A DNA stretch of 64,000 nt from Cymbidium sinense (Eukaryota > Streptophyta > Magnoliopsida > Asparagales > Orchidaceae). Made by a program: the position numbers and the translations under genes. Below are positions 12,600-25,832 of this stretch, in pieces. The stretch is taken from positions 211,352,982 to 211,416,981 of the forward strand of contig CM038215.1 in the NCBI GenBank assembly GCA_021442155.1, read 5' to 3'. Every line of letters begins with the position of its first letter. Position 1 is the stretch's first letter. Under the pieces are notes generated by a model. The model did not search any database. It saw only the letters and a list, made by a program, of their open reading frames with translations, and was not told the DNA's origin.

Positions 12600-13912
12600 T
12601 GGATTGGTGGTTGGTTATCCAAGTCAAACCAAGATGAATAATGTGTCTGACAAGTTTATTTTATTTGTATTTGTGAATTGAACTTAGCTTGATGCCATTT
12701 TAGATTCAAATTGACTAAAATGGTTTAATTATATTTTTTTTTGATAAATTGCTTTTAAATTTAAGTTCTAATTAGTGTTGATTATCCAATGGATAATTTA
12801 GAGGTCAATTACTCCATGCCATGTGAAATGTGATTTAAACTAAGTTTAGCTCTTTCGACCTAAATAGGTCAAGTTGAATTACTTAGTTTAAATGATCTTT
12901 TATGATTTAAATTAAGATTCAATTATATTTATTTTGATGATTTATGATTCTAAATTGATTGATTTCCTTGAATTTTGAATTGATTTTGATTTTATTTTAA
13001 TTTTCCCCATTTTGACTTAAATGGGTTAAGTTGAATTCAATTGAGCCAAATGACCAATTTGACTCAATTAAGGTATTTTTAGACTCCAATCAAATTTAAT
13101 CACATGTGTGGAATGATTTGGATTCATTAATTTCATTTGGTTTAAAGTTGATTTTAATTCTTGACCCATTTAACCCAAATTGGGATTAATGTGTTGGGTT
13201 GGACTCATTTGGGTCAAATGATGAAATTGATCAAATTAATCATAATAATTGGTTGGATTATGTTTAATTAAAATTTTTAAATGATTTTGGGTATTTTATT
13301 TGGATTAATTTCAATTTAATTTAAATTTTGATTATAATAAGATTTATTTAGGTTTATTTAGATCAAGCGATCTAATTAGCCCAAATAAAGCCTAATTGGG
13401 TTAAGATTCATTTGATTCATGTTTAAGCATGTTCATTTTATGATTTTGAGTCTATACAATGACTTTATTTAGTCAAAATTTGGTGGGTTGACCTTTGACT
13501 TGGTAGGACTAACATAAGTCAACTCTATGTCAAATGGTTAACCAACTTTGACTGTCAATTGGATTTAGTTTTAAATCCATAATGACTTTATATTTTTTTC
13601 TTCATTTGCTTTGATTTTAATTTATTTTGATTTATTTTAATTTCTTTGAGCTTATCCACTCTAATTATATTATTTTAAACTCAAATGGATTTAGATTTAA
13701 ATTGTAATTTATTTGATTAAATTCTTTATTTAGATTCGGGTTGGGTTTGGATCCACCTGATCCCATTAGGTTAGATCAAACCCTAGGAGAATTCATTAGG
13801 TCACTAAGCATAATGTCTTAAGTGTTTAATTAGCAGGCTCTTAATCTATGATTAGGTGTCCTAATTACTAATTTATGGATAATATTAATCTCATCCAAAA
13901 ATGAGGTCAACA
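12600..13912 (-). mobile_element. Element 2: partial 3' LTR of an old Tat-like retrotransposon
   Basis: The start of this block matches 53518-54017 (GGTGGTTGGTTA, AAGTCAAACCAAGAT and the repeated TTGATTTTGATTTTA wording), which belongs to the 5' LTR of the same element. The end, ATGAGGTCAACA at 13901-13912, matches the element 1 LTR end GTGAGGTCAACA at 21281-21292. The flank AATGGACCCC on the interior side is the complement of a polypurine tract. The front part of the LTR is missing, at or beyond the LINE insertion. Confidence 0.75.
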
Positions 13913-14301
13913 AATGGACCCCAATATGTGTAGTGGACTAACTAGAGTACACTGCACATATTGGCATTGATTGACTAGTCAAAAGAATCATAAGCAAAAT
14001 CTTGAAGCAATTTGTTCAATTTTCACATTAGGAATTTAGATTTAGTTTTGGTTTTGATTTCATAATTTATTTATAATTTTATTATGAAAGATAGGAAAAA
14101 AATGCCTGAATTTATTTTAATTTAGAATGATTTATTTTTAGAAACTTAGATTCAATAATTTCTAAGAAGAATAGAGATATAATTTGGAAAATATTCAAGA
14201 AGGAATCTAATCCTAACACAGACGTGGTAGTTAGAGATGAGCCTTCAAGGGACTTATTTTCATTCTAACTATAATAGATTTTCAATAACCAACTTAAAAA
14301 G
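13913..14301 (-). mobile_element. Element 2: first part of interior (polypurine tract and 3' UTR start)
   Basis: This block lies between the element 2 LTR end and the insertion point of element 1. The line GAGCCTTCAAGGGACTTATT at about 14239 is the same repeat wording as GAGGCCTTCAAAGACTTATT at 42499. It therefore belongs to the tandem array that resumes on the other side of element 1. No coding sequence was seen. Confidence 0.75.
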
Positions 14302-17300
14302 TGTGGTGTTTATTTTTTGAATGTGGGGGACACCACGTAGACAATTAGAGTCTCCAAAGATTTCAAGGATAGACTATCAATAAATTAGTTATATTGAAAA
14401 ATCAAGTGGAAAGTTCAAGGAGAAGACTTATTTTGGGAGCCAAAGGAGATTAGTACGGGATGCCCATGATACTAGAAAGCCTAGTGAGAATTCTAATATC
14501 TCATATAGTTGGGCTTTATTTATTTTGAAATTGAAGAGAATTATGTGTTTGAGTTAAAATTTCATTAGATTATTAGGGCTTATAATCCAACCAACATAAG
14601 ATTATAAAAATGCCTAAGATGTGAGGATTTATGCTTATAGCCCGAAGGAAGCAGCTACCTCAGATCCTAAATCTAGGGAGCTTTAGTAAGATCCAAAGCA
14701 TGACCTAAATCTATGAAAAGATGGGCATAAGGTTTACCTCCATTAGAGTGGATAAAACACCCTACTACTCGGTTTACAACTACCTGGAGTGGCTGGTAGC
14801 TAACTCTTCTAATGGTTCAAATTCATGAGGTTTGGTTATATGAATTACAAGATAGCTGAGGTAGTTATTTATTTAGAAAGAGACTATGTCCTTAAACTCA
14901 CTCCCTAGAGGACTTGAGCATGAGTGGTATGAGCAGTGACTTAATCTAATACAAAATTTTTTCAAATTTTATTTCAATTTTGACACTCCATTTTGACAAA
15001 GGGCTTTAGGATTTTTATATGCCTAAATGCATGATGAAATGGATTACTGGCCAAATCAGAAGAGAAAAGGGGTGAAGCTCACAAGAGGGTTGCTCTCACA
15101 GTCAAGTCCTATGCGCGTGTGACAGAGGCCCTCATTTTACACGAGTGATTCAAGATAATGCATGATGTGAGACATACAACCATACAGCTAAAGTGTTTCT
15201 AAATCTTTTAATTACCTTATTTAAGACCTAGGCTTTATTGTGAGGTTATGATATGTTTAGATTTTAATTATGAGTGATTAGTTGGGCAGAAAATTTATTT
15301 TATCCTAAGAGCCTAATCGCATCTAAGCCACACATTAAAGCATCGTTCATTTAAGAAATTAAGAAAAGCATGTCATCTCAAGTGCGCAAACTAAATAAAT
15401 CATTAAACATTTTTATAAAACTAATGCAAAAGAATAAGAGGCCGATGTGGTCCGATGCTGCCGTACAACTTGAAAAGAAAAGATGGGAAACGAGTTCTAC
15501 CCTTATACAACCCAGAATTATAAAATAATAATTATAATATATATTGAATGAATGCTATGGGAGATCTTCATTCTTCATTCTTCATATCTTCATTTCTTTC
15601 CATCTTGCTTTTTTGATTTGGTTGGTTTCACGGCATAACATGGTACCCCAGAACAAAGTCTTCTGGGCAATGCTCATCCTAAACCCCCATAGCACTAATC
15701 ATAATTCCTAATGAAAAATAATATAAAAAATAAGAAAAGTAAATCTAACTACACATGCAAAATAGAGATTAGCTAAACATACATACATCCCCAAGTAGTT
15801 ATATTTATAATTTTTACTTCACACCCTGCACATGGGTAACCAAGCCCACCTATCCTAACTTGGATTATGCATAAGAGTTTGAGCAACCTGCAAAGAGAAC
15901 ATTTATATTTATTTTAAGCATCACTTTAAGCATAATCCCCATCAAAAAATATGATTAGGTTAGGAACGGCCTAACATCCAATCTACGAGCCATACACCCT
16001 AACATTCAATCAAAAATAATTCATCACAAAAAATATACACCAAGCCATGCACCATCCTAACATAAAGCTAGAAGTGATGACTTAATTTTAATGTGTGTGT
16101 TAAAACTTGTGTGGTATATCCTACCAAACATTAGTGTTGTAATTTTTTTAAGTGTGGAAAGATTTAATTTAACATGAGAAGTTGATCTCACTTGAAGTGA
16201 TTTAGTTGATTTGAGAATTTTAACTTGGGGTTTCTTTTATTTCTTTTGATCACACTTTGCAACTAAGTGTTATAAAGAGAAGAAAGAGGATTGCCCTCTT
16301 TCATCCCCACCTTAAGCCACTTTCTAAAGCATATTAATTTGATTTAATTCTCTTTAGTGAATGGCTTATTATACATTTTTAAATTAATCCTAAGTTTAAG
16401 CTCACTTTAAATATTCTATCCAATCCTAAAGGCCTCTTAAGATTAATCTAATTGAATTACTATCACATGACACATATTAAATCATTCCCTTCCATCACAT
16501 ATAATATGCATATGGTTGTTAATCCTAAGGGTATCTATACATGCAATATATTTTAGCAAACTTATATGATGAATGTATACATGCGTATTTAAAACTTATG
16601 TTCTTTTATGTCATTCAATTATTTAATCATATTCTATCTAAATTCTCATACAAAAATACATAAAAATAAAATTAAATAGGAATGTGTCATTATTAACCAG
16701 GGAAGTGAGTAATCAAATGACCTCCTTGGGGCTAACTAAAGCCTCATATTCCTGGGGTGTCCAAACTATATACCCATTTTCCTTCAAACACATGTAAGCT
16801 TGTATGCATGAATCATATGAAAGAGAGCATTAACGCATATGTAACATATACTAATCATATAAATGATTATGGAATGCATGTATTTTTTGACAGAAGAAAA
16901 GAGTTCTAATTCCATAATTAAATACACACACAAATGTATAAAAGACAGAAGAAAGTACGTGTCATTGTCAATCAAGGAAGTGATGTAATCAAATGACCTC
17001 CTCGGGGCTACTTAAAGCCTCGTATTCCCTGGATGTCCAAACTAAACACTTGTTTTTTCTCAAATACATATAGATATATACATAAATGAAGGAAGGAAAC
17101 CCATATAAAGATTATATTTTTATTTGATTGAAAGATTTATGCATGTGGATTAAAGTTCTACCTAAATTCTAATGTAGGAACACATGTAAATGAAATTAAA
17201 TAAGTATGTATTACTGTTAACTAGGGAAATGAGGTAATCAAATGACCTTCTTGGGGCTAACTAAAGCCTCGTATTCCTAGGATGTCCGAGCTATATACTT

Positions 17301-20300
17301 AATAACATTCTAGTACATGTAGAACTGCATATGAATTAAGGATAAGAAAGCTTTACTTCACATGACTAAGCTATAGGCACATGCAAACCTATATATGTTC
17401 ATAACTGCTATCACTCTAATCAACATAATTGATTAACTTTAGGAAAGTAATTTGAATTTATTAGTGATAATAACCACACATATTTTGAATTAATCCAACA
17501 CCTGCAAGCTTACATAAAGGAAAACCATTTGATTTTATTTAATTTTGAAAACATTAATGTATGATTCCAAGTGACTTACAATATTTAACATGATTAGAAA
17601 GGAATAAGCAAATACAAAGATGTGATTTCATTCAACCAAATTAATTTCTAAAGATAATCATATCAAATAAAACCATTTAGAGCAAACCAAAGTTTATTTA
17701 ATGTTAATTTTAACTTTTTGTTTTGATTTGATTTAAGGATGTGAGAAGAGGTTTGTTGGTCCTAACCCATTTCCATGTTTGTTAATTCATTTTGTTTAAT
17801 GAAATAGGATTAAGTTAATTTTATGAGTTAATCGAGTTGTCATATGCATTAAATATATTAATTAAGCCTTACCTATGTTACCTTAACATAATTACCCAAA
17901 TGATTATGAGCCAACATGATATGCACATGCATTAGAAAGAAAATTAATAATGACCCTAAGAAAGGAAAAGGGCCTAATACAATTGGCTCATAATTAATGG
18001 TTAACTAAGCTAAGGAAGTTAATTAATTACTCTTATGGTTTTCACATATATGTGGACTAATCATAATTTCATTAGACTCCTTTAGGTTATTAAACACCTA
18101 ATGACCTACTCAAAATTTAATTAATTAAGTACTGATGTGATTACAGTTTCAATCAACTAAATAATTTAATTAGTTGATTAAGCCTTAATTAATTTGATTA
18201 AGAAAATGAACTTAGGGAAATGAATTAGGGAGGAGATCTCAATCACATTCTGTAGGTTCACTCAGTGATGGGTAGTGATTATCCATTGAATTAATTGACA
18301 TTTAACTATTCATGTGATTAATTAATGACTAATTGACCTAAGAGGGTAATTAAAGCTTAATTAGTCAATTTCCCTAATTAATCAAGTAAGAAACCCCAAG
18401 AAAATTATGGGAGGCAGAGGTCAGCCAATTAAATTAACCCATAAAGTTTAGGATTAATCACTTAAGTAATTAATAAATAATTTAGCTAATTATATTATTA
18501 ATTAAACCTTAATTAAGCTTTGATTACTATTCAAAATTAATTAAGAATATTTTTAATAAATTCTCCTCTAAAATTCCTTTAAAATAAACATTTATTTGTA
18601 TTTTTTATGTTTTTTCTACAATTTGTTATGATTTTAGGAAATTTTTCCAATTAAAACTCATTAATTGAGCCAATTTAACTCTTAATCCTATTAGCGCCAC
18701 ATGACACACTGACACAGCACGCTTTCCACATGGCGCCATGGGATTAGTTATTTAAACTTATCCTAGTTAGTGCTTGTGTGGCAATGATGGAATGCGCTCT
18801 CTCATGTGTCGTCCGATCTAAGATCGGTTGTCCATGATTAATCCTGCGATGCTAAAGAATAAAATTAAATAATTCTATTAAATCTAATCATGATTGTCCA
18901 TTCCAATCACGTGGAATGGATGGTGCGTGATCTTCCATCACACGTGCGAGAGAGAATGGAGTCCGTCTACCATTGCTTGCATGATCCAACCTCACATGAG
19001 CTCAGATCGATCTCAAATTGATCCCACACCTTCAAGCGATGGATCTGAAGGGATCCAATGGTCAAGATCACGTGGGATGAATGTTTCCTTCAGAAAGCTC
19101 TAACAAAATTTTACTCCAAGGTCGATTTCAATGGCATACCTCACCAGAGCTCAAGACTGATGCCAAATCTGATTGAGAAAGCTTCATCTAGTTGAGACGA
19201 GGCCCTACTAATCAGCACAAGCTCCAATTTGAGGTGGATAGCTCGGAAGGCCAACACATGAGGCATAGGCAGTTGGTGATGATCGAAGTCCACCCTCTGG
19301 CCATCAGGAAGCTCAAGAGGAGATTTGTTCTTACTCAACTAGATCCATCAGTGGTGGCTAGGAATGACAGGGATTCCCCTTAGGTGGCTCGGTTTGAGTG
19401 TCCAAGGCATGGGAGGTGGTTGCCAAGGGGGATAGTGGGTGTCCTTAGTGGTTTCAAATTCTCCAATGGGAGATGTAAGGTGATTTCACTACCCTATAGG
19501 TTATGGCCAACCCAACCACCCTTGGTTCAGATTGGGCAGTGTCCTAGGAACTTATGTGAACCAATGGGAGGGTGTCAAGTGGTCAAAGAATGGAAATGAC
19601 CACTTACATGGGTGATTTGCCTCATGTGTTACCCCTAGACCAAGGTTATCTTGGTCATTTGGTATTGGATTTGATTTGTTCAGATTTTAAATGAGTTAAA
19701 AGTGGGTTAGCCCAAATTTCATGCGATTTAGAGTTCATTTAGTTAGGTTTGGCTCGATTTGACACATTTAGGTAAAATTGGGTCAAAATGGGTTAGGTTA
19801 AACAATTGGTCAAAATGGGTCAAATTAAAGGTTGAATAAGTTCATATGACCATTTGGAGTGTATTGGTCTCATTGGTTTGGTTCAATTTACTTTGGATTT
19901 GGTTTTGGTTCATTTGATTTCATTTGTGTCAAATGGGTCAAGTTGACCAATTTGGCCCAATTTAAAAAATTGACATGGGTCATGGCTGGGTTTGGGTTAG
20001 GTTGATCATTTAGAATATGTGTAAGCTTTGGTTAAGTTTAATTTGGATTTGATTAATTTTAAGTTTGTTCTTTAGGTCAAGTTGGGTTCAATAGATCATT
20101 TGGGTCTAGTAGCCAATTGGGCTCAATTGAGGCTTTGGTAAAGTTCAATAGTCAACTTAGAATGAACTTGAGCCATTGGTTGCAATCAATTCAATTTAGA
20201 TTTTGATTTGACCCATTTTGGTCATTTAGGTCAATATGGGTCAACCTGGATCAAGAGGGCCAAATGGGTTAGGTTTGGCTCAATTGAAGGTCAAGTCATG

Positions 20301-21292
20301 TTTATATGTTGATTTTGGTTCACTTGAATATTTCAAGTAAAATGGTCTAAGTTGGGTTTGACTTGGGTTGATTTTGATTTGGCTTGATGATTGTAGATTT
20401 TATTTATATTTGGAAAGATGATTGGGGGAATAGTTGATTTATGAGAAAATCAATTTAATTTGGGTTTTGGAATGAAGGAATTTGGCTAAGTCTATGGAGT
20501 TGGGTCATGTGGCTTAGGATTGGATTTTGATTTAGTTTGATTTAGTTTTGATCATTTGAATGTATATTTCATTTATATTTGATTTATGAGAGAACCATTT
20601 GAATTTGAAGTGATTTGAAGACAAATTTGGCTAATCTCATGGGATTGATTCATAGGGCTTAGGAAGAGTTTTGATTTAATTTGATTTAGCTTCATTTAGT
20701 TTTGATCATTTGAATGTATATTTGATTTATATTTGTGAAGATAATTGATGAAATAATTGATCCATGAGAGGAATAATTGAGCTTGATTTGAATGAGATTC
20801 TGGATAGGTTCATGAAATTGATTCAAAGGACTTAAGGAAGGATTTGTGTTTGATTATAGATCTTGATTTGGATTTGGAATTGAGTTTGATTGTAAGTTTG
20901 ATAAAGTGATGGAAGGGTTGAATTGTTATTTGAGAAAATCAATTGAGTTTGGATTGATTTGAATTTGGCTAAGGCTTAGTCCATAAGATAAAATCATAGA
21001 GTTTAGGATGATCTTGAATTTGGATTTGTAATTGAGTTTGATTGTAAGTTTGAGGTTTGGTTTTGGCTTAAGAAGGTGAACATGGATTGGTTTTAGGCTA
21101 TAGCGTAGGTGGATCTCCCTAAGTCCCAAGACATAGCTTAATCCTATGATCAACCCTTCTAAGTCTCCAGGCTTAGATAAAGTGTTCACCTAACTGCTAG
21201 AAGTGTCTTATGACTAAAGAAGTCCTAGTGTCTAGAAGATCCCTGAATCTAAGATGGAAGATTGAGAACTCACTCTAAAAGTGAGGTCAACA
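14302..21292 (-). repeat. Element 1 3' LTR (6,991 bp)
   Basis: This LTR aligns along its length with 34673-42085. Relative to that copy it lacks about 290 bp after the first 40 bp (missing segment 34707-34992) and about 285 bp matching roughly 39915-40195. It holds three copies of a motif of about 90 bp at 16686-17299 and a part rich in TTTGATTT and GGGTCAA words (19670-21060). No standard protein was recognised. Confidence 0.93.
16686..17299. repeat. Three copies of a ~90 bp motif inside the 3' LTR of element 1
   Basis: Copies lie at about 16686-16775, 16961-17043 and 17208-17299, spaced about 250-275 bp. Each holds AATCAAATGACC, GGGGCTA, AAAGCCTC and GATGTCC-like words. The sequence between copies is not conserved to the same degree. 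A short stem (GGCT, a loop of six, AGCC) can be drawn in each. Confidence 0.85.
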
Positions 21293-21306
21293 AAAGGACC
21301 CCTAAT
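21293..21306 (-). promoter_or_regulatory. Element 1 polypurine tract
   Basis: Directly inside the 3' LTR the + strand reads AAAGGACCCCTAAT. On the sense strand this is ATTAGGGGTCCTTT abutting the LTR start TGTTGACC, the expected place for the primer of plus-strand DNA synthesis. It is interrupted by pyrimidines, so it is not a perfect purine tract. Confidence 0.6.
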
Positions 21307-21479
21307 AGGTGTGGTGTAACTGACAAGGCACACTGCACGTATTAGCATTAACCGAGATGATCAACAATGGCCAAAAGATTACAAGTGCTAATGGAAATGA
21401 TCTATACCTAAACCCAAAAAGGTAAATAGAGTCATGATCCAAGTGCAACGCAACTTAAATTATGCCAAGGGCATAAGAG

Positions 21480-23960
21480 AGGAAGGAGGAATCCGCTGGG
21501 GATTGAGTACATGAACCTTCCACTAGAAAAGCAAATTCAAGCTATCCGCTAAGGGATAAGGGTTTGATTTCATAGATTCATTTAGGACCACAGGGGATAA
21601 AAATTCGGTTGAATTTTTTTGATTTTTTTGATTAGCTCCGCTAGGGAGAGATGGGTTTGGATTGCTTCAATTTAGACTTCCCTGGGGGAGTTAGTTTAAT
21701 TTGTTATGGATCCATTAGGGAAGATGGTTTTTAATTGAGGGAAAATCCGCTGGGGATGTGAACTCAGTTGAATGTGATGAATTTAATTTATGGACCCTGT
21801 CAGTGTGTGATGGATCCACTACGAAGGGGTTATGTCGGCCTTGGCCTATCTTAGATTTATAAATCCAAAGGGATAGCCTACTTGCCATAAGGTAGAACTA
21901 TCCAACCTAAGGGGTTTCTTTAGGTGCGCAACGGCTGTGCTAGGAAGAAAGCGTAGCAGACTTACATCTTCCAAAGCAAGGAATAGTCGTTGGAGTGATC
22001 TATTGATGGCACAACAAATCAAACCCAACCTAAGGAGACTACTGAGAGAGTGTCACTAGGGATCATACATCAACTCAAGAGTAGTCAAGATTAATTTAAT
22101 TTGACTTCATTTGATTTATTTTAATTGGATTTGATTCATCTTCATTTATTTTGATTTCATTTGATAGATCTCGTTGGTGTGAGATGGACCACACTGAGAA
22201 GGTGATATGTCAGCCTGGGCTTATTTCAAATTTACAGATCGAAAGGGCTAGTCTACCGACCTAAGGGGTGCCTTTCGGTGTGCAACGACTATGCTAGGAA
22301 GAAGGCATTATCGACTTACATCTTTCAAAGCAAAGAATAGCTGTTGGGGTGATCTTTTGGTAGCACAATAAATTGAATTCGACCTAGAGCTGCCTGTCGG
22401 TGTGCAACAGTCGTGCTAGAAAAGGATGCTTAGCAAATTTACAATTTCCAAAGAAAAGATGACTACCAGGGTGACCTGTTGGTGGCACAATAAGTTGAAC
22501 CCGACCTAAGGAAGACTACTAAGAGAGTGTTGTTAGGGACTTATCTCAACTTAAGAGTAGACAAGTGATTCCTATAGGGAGTTTTGCTGACACTATCGTA
22601 AAGATAGGATGCCTACTTAGGAAAGGTGCTGTTGGGAGCATTCTCCTAATCCACAAGTGGAAATATATATTTTGTTTATTTGTTATCATGGACTCTGTTG
22701 GTGTGCAAGGGACCACACTGAAAAGGGGCTATGTCGGCCTTGACTTATCTCAAATTTACTGGACCAAGGGAGAATCTACACATAAATGGAATAGAATCTC
22801 CAACCACAATGGTGGTTACCACAAAAGGAGGACTGTCCAATCCAAGAGTAACTAGGGTAGTTTCTATATGGGGTCGCAAAGGACGTGATCCAAATAGAGT
22901 GCCCACAGGGGAGGTGCCACTAGGGGCGTTATCCTGAACCCTGTAAATAATAAATCCTATAGGTGTACGGGAGCCAACTCAAGGAGAAAGTGTACCGGCC
23001 TTACATTTACCATGAGTGGTGTATCCACCAAATAGGTCATTATCAACATAACAAACACCAACCAACCTAAGGCGCCCGTCAGTGTGCGATGATCAATCTA
23101 GGAAGAAGGCATGTAGACTAACATCTCCCTAAAGCGAACTAATCATTGGGATAGTCTGTTGTCGGCTCGATAGGTGCTATCCGACCTAGGGCTGCCCATC
23201 AGTGTGCAATGGCTATTCTAAAAGAAAGCACAGCAGACTTACATCTTCCAAAGCAAGGAACAATCACTAGGGTGAGCCATTGTTGGCACAATAAGTTAAC
23301 CTAACCAAAGGACGACTACTAAGTAGGGAGTCATGAAGAAGGACTGACCCTAGACTTGAAGTAGTCAAGAGAAAAGGAGCTACTGGGGACTTACCCAAAT
23401 CCTGAAATATACTTGACCTAGTCAGTACATGACGGCTAGTTTAAGAAAAAAGTGTTTGAGACTTACATCCTCTTGAATAAAGCCAACATGAGGTATCTTA
23501 CCTGCCGCGTAGTAAGGCCTACCAAACTAACAAAGCACTTGTCAATGTGCAGTGGCCAAGTAAGGAAGAAAAGCATAGCAAACTTACATCCTCCAAAGCA
23601 AGAAGACAATTGGGGTGACACACTAGTAGGGTAGCATGTTAGCCCGACCTAGAGTAGCTACTAAGTGAGTGCCATTAGGGGATTTATCCCATCTCGAAGT
23701 AGCCCGAGACAAAAGATATATGTTTATTTTATGTGTTTGTGTGTAGTTTGTGTTGTTTGATGAAGAATAGGATGCTTCCTGGGTTCCTTACAATTACCCT
23801 AAACACATCAAAGAGTGGATGAAATGGTGCCACAGGGTAATGTGACTCCACCAAGAAAGGATACCACTCGGGTTGCTTACACCTTACTTAATTGTACTAG
23901 TCAAAATAAGATGCCTCTTAGGTTTTCTTACACTTATCGTAAATACCTCATGGTGGATTC
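21480..23960 (-). repeat. Degenerate tandem repeats forming the 3' UTR of element 1
   Basis: Several repeat families follow one another. At 21490-21760 the words TCCGCTGGGGAT and CCGCTAGGGA recur. At 21830-23690 a unit of about 115 bp recurs at least six times, with GTGTGCAACG-like, GCTAGGAAGAA, GACTTACATCTTCCAAAGCA and GGTGGCACAATAA words (near 21913, 22270, 22395, 23075, 23195 and 23545). At 23770-23950 GGATGCTTCCTGGGTT-like units recur. Tandem arrays in the 3' UTR are known for Tat/Ogre elements. No protein domain was seen. Confidence 0.85.
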
Positions 23961-24038
23961 ATAAATAAATAAGTTTTCAATATATAAGAGATTGAATTTG
24001 AAATGGAATTTTCACTGATGATTATTTTCAAACATAAT

Positions 24039-25192
24039 TTATGGATAATATTTCTTTAAATAAAGCTTGTTGATCGAAAGCATCGGGTGCTCTCCTTTAT
24101 GATTGATGAGCTGATAAGATCCTTCTTGGTAAGCCTTCTCTATGGCAAAAGGGCCCTCCTAAGTGGGTTCAAACTTACCTCTCATCTTGCGACAAGTAAC
24201 AATTGGTCTCCTTAGAACTAAAATAAGCTCTCCTACTTGAAAAGCTCTAACACGAACAACCTTGCTATGAGCTTGAATCATTTTTGATTTATACAACTCG
24301 AGGTTTTTGGCATGCCCGTAGGCATCTCTCCTTCAAATATTCGAACTCTTCTAACCTCAACTTAGCATTCTTCTCCATTGTGATCTTGCTACCAATGGCT
24401 TTCCTTAGTGATGAGAGTTGGACTTCTAAAGGTAGAACAGCTTCAGACCCATACACTAAGGAGAAAGGAGTAGACTGAATTGGAGTTTAGTATGTGGTGC
24501 GGTAAGCCCACAAAGCTTTAACTAACTGCTCATACCACCGTCGTTTATTATCGTCGAGTGTCTTCTTTAATATTTGGATGAGAGTTTTGTTGAAGGCTTC
24601 TGTCAAGCTGTTTGCCCTCGAGTAGTACATGGTAGAGTATCTCCAATCTATTTTGTATCTTCGGGCAAAGTTGTTGATCTTAGTTCTCTTAAATGCAGTA
24701 CCATTATCGAATATAATTTATCGAGGCACCCTAAACTTATATACGATATGGTTCCTGAAAAATTGTAGCACATGCTAAGTTGTGACCACTCTAAGTAGAA
24801 TTGCCTCCGCCCACTTGGAAAGTAATGTCGGTAGCAGTTAAGATGAACTGATGACCTTCAAAAGAAGGAGGGTCAATCAGACCCACTATGTCAGTACCCC
24901 AAAACTCGAATGGCCATAAGACCAATATAGGATGTAGAATGTTGGGTGGTTGGTGTAGGACCATACTGTATATCTGACATTGGTGGCATCACCTAACTAC
25001 ATCCATGCAATCTATGATCATCGACAGTCGGTAGTATCCTAGTCTCTTAAGCTTGGCTTTCATCTTTAGACCAAATTGGTGTGCTCCACATAATCTTGAG
25101 TGTACCTCAGTCATGATCTTACAGGCTTCGTGTTTGTCCAAATAGCATAACCATATATGATTGAAGGACCACCGGTACAAGGTGCCATCCAC
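24039..25192 (-). pseudogene. Element 1 integrase (zinc-binding plus catalytic core)
   Basis: The zinc-binding part is readable at 25010-25140 (EVHSRLCGAHQFG, then MDVVR, a stop, CHQC). The core follows with FWGTDIVG (Asp codon complement 24890-24892), FDNGTAF (Asp at 24706-24708) and SLTEAFN (Glu at 24598-24600). The last two are separated by 35 residues, the normal D,D(35)E triad. Further on RRWYEQLVKALWAYRTTY and FSLVYGSEAVLPLEV are well preserved. The protein ends LYLKKYYP and a TAA at 24039-24041, the usual end of this lineage, with no chromodomain. Stops and small frameshifts occur, but all three catalytic residues survive. The enzyme would join element cDNA to host DNA. Confidence 0.92.
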
Positions 25193-25213
25193 GAGAGCAT
25201 AGGAAAGTGCTCT

Positions 25214-25832
25214 CTACTTCACTTGATGGGCTTGGGACTTCTCTTGAGTTAGTTTGCTTTTATTTATATAATCCACGAATGGTTGTCTCCAATCTAAATC
25301 ATCATCCTTCTTGTCAATGGTAACCTCCCCTTCAACAAAGTACTTTTTGATGAATTCAGTATCAATAAGGGATAATACTTGTCTATTTTGGACTCTTATC
25401 GATATGGACTCATCTTCTGGACATGCCAACTCCTTAGCAAGCTTAGCCAAAGCATCTACTATAGCACTTTCTCCTCAAGGAATATTATAAATGGTAACCT
25501 CTGAAATTTGGGCAAACAACTCCATAGTGTACTTGAGGTAGTGATGGAGCTTAGGCTTTACCCATCAATTTTGGTTAATGACTAACTAAGAATCCACAAA
25601 GATGTTGATATTTTAGATTCTTAGAGTAATGGCTAACACCAAACTGGCAATTAAAGCCTCATATTTGGCTTCATTTTTGGTGCAAAGATTGGACAGGTGA
25701 TATGAGAATCTCATCACATCGTGGTTCAGAGTTAGGAGAACCACTCCTACCCTTACCTTTCCTGGGATAGTAGATTGAGGTTATTCTCCTCTTTGAGAGG
25801 AAGCCACACCATCAAAATACATCTCCCAGTGG
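25214..25832 (-). pseudogene. Element 1 second (archaeal-type) RNase H and linker
   Basis: From 25822 leftward the minus strand reads MYFDGVASSQRGE, then GVVLLTL, CTKNEAKYEALIASL and FVDS, a stop, LVINQN. These are the D, E and D positions of the extra RNase H that Tat/Ogre elements carry between the usual RNase H and the integrase. A linker follows: VDALAKLAKELACPEDES, SLIDTEFIKKYF and DDLDWRQPFVDYI (25214-25450). At least two stops lie inside. Two RNase H domains in one polyprotein is the strongest lineage marker in the window. Confidence 0.85.

Larger units (their letters stand above)
8749..12600 (+). mobile_element. Decayed L1-type LINE (non-LTR retrotransposon), ORF2 plus 3' A-rich end
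   Basis: Domains follow the order of a plant L1 ORF2: apurinic-type endonuclease (about 8749-9540), reverse transcriptase (about 9900-10950), zf-RVT cysteine/histidine segment (about 11700-11850) and an RNase H-like domain (about 12090-12420). The end is A-rich (12566-12598). Many stops and frameshifts break the frame. No ORF1 was recognised, so the true 5' end is unknown. The sequence directly after the tail (GGTGGTTGGTTA) resumes an LTR that also occurs uninterrupted at about 53518, so the LINE inserted into, or next to, the 3' LTR of element 2. Confidence 0.9.

Noticed and set aside
18894..19599. Several 60-70 codon frames in the LTR
   Set aside because: They are short, overlap on both strands, have no motif and are not kept in the other LTR.
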